From assembly GCA_949045875.1 (NCBI GenBank), contig CARPYP010000017.1:1-34167 (forward strand): a stretch of 34,167 bases of DNA, written 5' to 3'. The translations under genes were made by a program, and so were the position numbers. Every line of letters begins with the position of its first letter. Within the stretch, counting starts at the first letter, position 1. Of this stretch, positions 32,085-34,167 are shown one piece after another. Source of the stretch: an uncultured Clostridia bacterium (lineage in GTDB: Bacteria; Bacillota; Clostridia; TANB77; CAG-508). Below the pieces are notes generated by a model. It ran no database searches and had not been told where the DNA came from. It saw only the letters and a program-made list of their open reading frames with translations.

Positions 32085-33071
32085 TTGAAAAAAATATGTA
32101 TAATAGGTAGTGGTTCATGGGGATGTGCTTTGGCAATTCACTTAGGAAACTTAGGACAGGAAATTAAAATATGGTCTTTTGATGAAGAAGAAAAAAATTT
32201 TATTAATGATAAAAGAACGTGCAAATTTTTACCTAATTCAGTAATTCCCCAAAATGTTACTTGTACTTTAGATTATAAAGAAGCAATAAAAGATAGCGAA
32301 ATAATTTTACACATAACACCATCAAAATTTACAAGAGAAACTGTAAAAAAATATAAAGAATATGTTACAAACCAACCAATTATAATATGTTCTAAGGGAT
32401 TTGAAAGCAGTACATTAATGACTTTAGACGATGTATTAAAAGAAGAACTACCAAATTCAAAAATAGGAGTATTATCAGGTCCAAGTCATGCAGAAGAAGT
32501 TTCTATAGGAATACCTACTGCATTAGTAATAGCATCAGAAGATAAAGAACTATGCAAAACAATACAAAAAGAATTTATGAATGAAAAATTAAGAATTTAT
32601 ACATCTGAAGATGTAAAAGGTGTTGAACTAGGAGGTGCTTTAAAAAACATAATAGCATTTTGTGCAGGTGTAGGAGCAGGCTTAGGATTAGGAGATAATT
32701 CTTTTGCTGCGCTAATTACAAGAGGATTAAAGGAAATTACAGAATTAGGGGTCGCACTTGGAGGTAAAGAAGAGACATTTTATGGACTAACAGGACTAGG
32801 AGATCTAATTGTTACTTGTTTAAGTGAACATAGTAGAAATAGGAGAGCAGGGATGTTAATAGGACAAGGGAAGACATTAAATGATGCCAGAAAAGAAATT
32901 GGAATGGTAATAGAAAGCGTGGACAATATAGAGGTAGCTTATAAATTAGGAAAAATACATAATGTAGAAATGCCTATATTAAACACAGTTTATTCTGTTT
33001 TATTTGAAAATTTAAAACCAGAAATAGCAGTTAATGATTTAATGATACGAAATAAGAAATCAGAATTCTAA
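32085..33071 (+). CDS. gpsA: glycerol-3-phosphate dehydrogenase (NAD(P)+)
   Basis: This 328-aa enzyme makes sn-glycerol 3-phosphate for lipids. The Rossmann motif GSGSWGCALA (8-17), the substrate region SGPSHAEEVS, the catalytic Lys in ELGGALKNIIAF and NRRAGMLIGQG are all present. The start is TTG 32085 with AAAGGAAGGAT upstream. It is part of the der-plsY-gpsA run. Confidence 0.96.
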   Translation: MKKICIIGSGSWGCALAIHLGNLGQEIKIWSFDEEEKNFINDKRTCKFLPNSVIPQNVTCTLDYKEAIKDSEIILHITPSKFTRETVKKYKEYVTNQPIIICSKGFESSTLMTLDDVLKEELPNSKIGVLSGPSHAEEVSIGIPTALVIASEDKELCKTIQKEFMNEKLRIYTSEDVKGVELGGALKNIIAFCAGVGAGLGLGDNSFAALITRGLKEITELGVALGGKEETFYGLTGLGDLIVTCLSEHSRNRRAGMLIGQGKTLNDARKEIGMVIESVDNIEVAYKLGKIHNVEMPILNTVYSVLFENLKPEIAVNDLMIRNKKSEF

Positions 33072-33075
33072 AACA

Positions 33076-33155
33076 AATTGGGGGTTGTAGAGTTGATAAA
33101 TTTTTAGTGAATTTAAAATCGTAGAGAAAATGTAGGGGCGCACAGTGTGCGTCAG
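33076..33155 (+). repeat. module L-like segment plus short GTAGGGGCG core, copy G
   Basis: AT-rich module (33076-33125, containing AAATTTTTAGTGAATTTAAAA) is followed by TGTAGGGGCGCACAGTGTGCG at 33131, a palindromic core. It has the same order of modules as the 23451 element. Confidence 0.65.
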
Positions 33156-33262
33156 AAAAAATAAATTTGAATATGTTTGTTTTGACAACAATTACTACGA
33201 ATAAAAAACATAAAATCGTAAATAATATTTATAATAGAATAATAAAAGAAAGGAAGATAGGC

Positions 33263-33769
33263 ATGGAGATATTTGAAAAAATAGGAGAGGTAGCTTCACA
33301 AACATATAAATACACAACAGAAAAAGCAGACAAGATTGCAAAAGAAACAAAGATAAAAATGAAGATGAATGAAAACAAATCTAAAATTGAAGATTTATAC
33401 AATGAGATAGGAGAAGCAGTATATAGAAGACACATAGCAACAACGAAGGAGAACTTTGATGAAGAAATACAAAATGCTTGTGAAGAAATAGATAAGATTT
33501 CAAAAGAAATAGAGCAACAAAATGATGAATTATTAAATTTAAAAGATAGAAAACAATGTCCAAATTGCCATGAAAAAATAGAAAAAGACGCAAAATACTG
33601 CTCAAATTGTGGTATGGAACAAACACAAGAAGCAAAAGAAACTGAGAAAGAAATTAAAAAAGAAAGTAAAGAAGAAAATAAAAATGAAGATAAAATAGAG
33701 ATTAATGATGCAATAGCAACAAAAGCCACAGAAGAAGAAAAAGCAAGTAATGATAATAATGAAGTATAA
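33263..33769 (+). CDS. coiled-coil protein with a C-terminal zinc ribbon
   Basis: This 168-aa protein has a helical N-terminal part (about 1-95, charged, coiled coil), then a zinc ribbon with Cys 99, 102, 113 and 116 (CPNC...CSNC). A Lys/Glu-rich disordered tail follows. Small proteins of this kind are common in Clostridia, with unknown function. ATG 33263 has AAGGAAGATAG upstream. Its stop abuts the stop of the opposite-strand gene. Confidence 0.7.
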   Translation: MEIFEKIGEVASQTYKYTTEKADKIAKETKIKMKMNENKSKIEDLYNEIGEAVYRRHIATTKENFDEEIQNACEEIDKISKEIEQQNDELLNLKDRKQCPNCHEKIEKDAKYCSNCGMEQTQEAKETEKEIKKESKEENKNEDKIEINDAIATKATEEEKASNDNNEV

Positions 33770-34057
33770 CTAATAGGGGTATCTTTCAAATAGATACCTA
33801 ATTATTTTATCAGAATTAGAAGATGTAACATTAATAAAAATATTATCATCTAAGCTAATCCACATATTTATATCATATTTATCATTATTATCAACAAAAA
33901 CTCCAATAATATCCGAAATTTCAATAGGATTATCATAAGAATTGTTCCATTTTAACATATCATTTTGCACATTTATACCATTATTATTATAAAAATTAGT
34001 AAGAAAACGAGAAATTTCTCCATTCCTTTGACTATATAAATTAACAGTAGTCTTCAT
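33770..34057 (-). CDS. unknown 95-aa protein
   Basis: The start has AAGGAGG 7-8 bases upstream. The product is soluble and Asn/Asp-rich, with a patterned C-terminal segment NMWISLDDNIFINV...IIRYLFERYPY that looks like a small alpha/beta domain. No function is recognised. It is convergent with the zinc-ribbon gene, with no spacer between the stops. Confidence 0.7.
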   Translation of the reverse strand: MKTTVNLYSQRNGEISRFLTNFYNNNGINVQNDMLKWNNSYDNPIEISDIIGVFVDNNDKYDINMWISLDDNIFINVTSSNSDKIIRYLFERYPY

Positions 34058-34116
34058 ATTCAGACCTCCTTTATAATATTAGTATAAAAAATTATAAAAT
34101 AAATATTCATTAAAAT

Positions 34117-34167
34117 TTGTGTTTGTGAGGAGCATGAATTTTTAGGTAAAATTTAAAATTGTAGAGG
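34117..34167 (+). repeat. AT-rich module L at the window end
   Basis: AAATTTGTGTTTGTGAGGAG, then AATTTTTAGGTAAAATTTAAAA and GTAGAGG, resembles the segment at 33076, which is followed by a GTAGGGG core. The core would lie just outside the window. Confidence 0.5.

Noticed and set aside
1..34167. CRISPR array, tRNA or rRNA genes, transposase, integrase
   Set aside because: I looked for regular spacers, tRNA-like arms and transposase motifs and saw none. The repeats present are hairpin elements, not spaced arrays.

Overview
The window looks like chromosome from a very AT-rich, endospore-forming, low-GC Gram-positive bacterium, most likely an uncultured Clostridia lineage. The reasons are a gerABC germination operon, divIVA/sepF, a YrzE-type membrane protein (TIGR04086), AGA/ATA-dominated codon use, strong AGGAGG-type ribosome sites, sigma-A promoters with 17-bp spacers, and TTG/GTG starts on several genes. 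I see no rRNA, tRNA, CRISPR array, transposase or phage gene.

Layout. 1-2520: a leader with promoter, mini-ORF and terminator-like hairpin before a GNAT acetyltransferase, then a truncated P-loop kinase, a frameshifted small ORF, two small membrane proteins and a coat-like small protein. 2597-10232: an XRE regulator, rsmD with a coiled-coil partner, the DNA translocase ftsK, an unknown 508-aa protein and a beta-CASP ribonuclease-like protein. 10345-16584: a cytoplasmic sugar block (GH15 glucoamylase-like, phosphohexomutase, mannose-6-phosphate isomerase, 6-phosphofructokinase) that would feed alpha-glucan and mannose into glycolysis. 16651-20192: GIY-YIG protein, YqeG phosphatase, prepilin peptidase, Xaa-Pro peptidase, EF-P. 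20356-21426 (minus): M23 peptidase and GtrA. 21566-23270: small membrane protein, rpmE, sepF, divIVA. 23267-23425 (minus): an unlisted 52-aa membrane sORF. 23451-23900: a nested non-coding repeat block. 23930-28072 (minus): gerA-gerB-gerC. 28223-33769: upp, rpmF (minus), dCMP deaminase, der, plsY, gpsA and a zinc-ribbon protein. 33770-34057 (minus): unknown protein.

Main finding. Two otherwise intact genes are interrupted by three +1 frameshifts: gerA twice and the dCMP deaminase gene once. All three fall exactly on an in-frame CGG codon, and skipping the C (reading C-GGN as a GGN glycine codon) restores the conserved protein each time. I checked by eye every CGG trinucleotide in the other coding regions, on both strands, and found none in frame. 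CGT and CGA are used normally, including in gerA. This suggests that CGG is an unassigned or recoding codon in this organism, read as a quadruplet CGGN or by +1 frameshifting, rather than three chance mutations.

Second layer. A family of GC-rich REP-like sequences starting GTAGGGGC lies between genes at many places. Several are preceded by an AT-rich module resembling AAATTTGTGTTTGTAGGGAG. The densest site is the convergent region between divIVA and gerC, where two such composites face each other.
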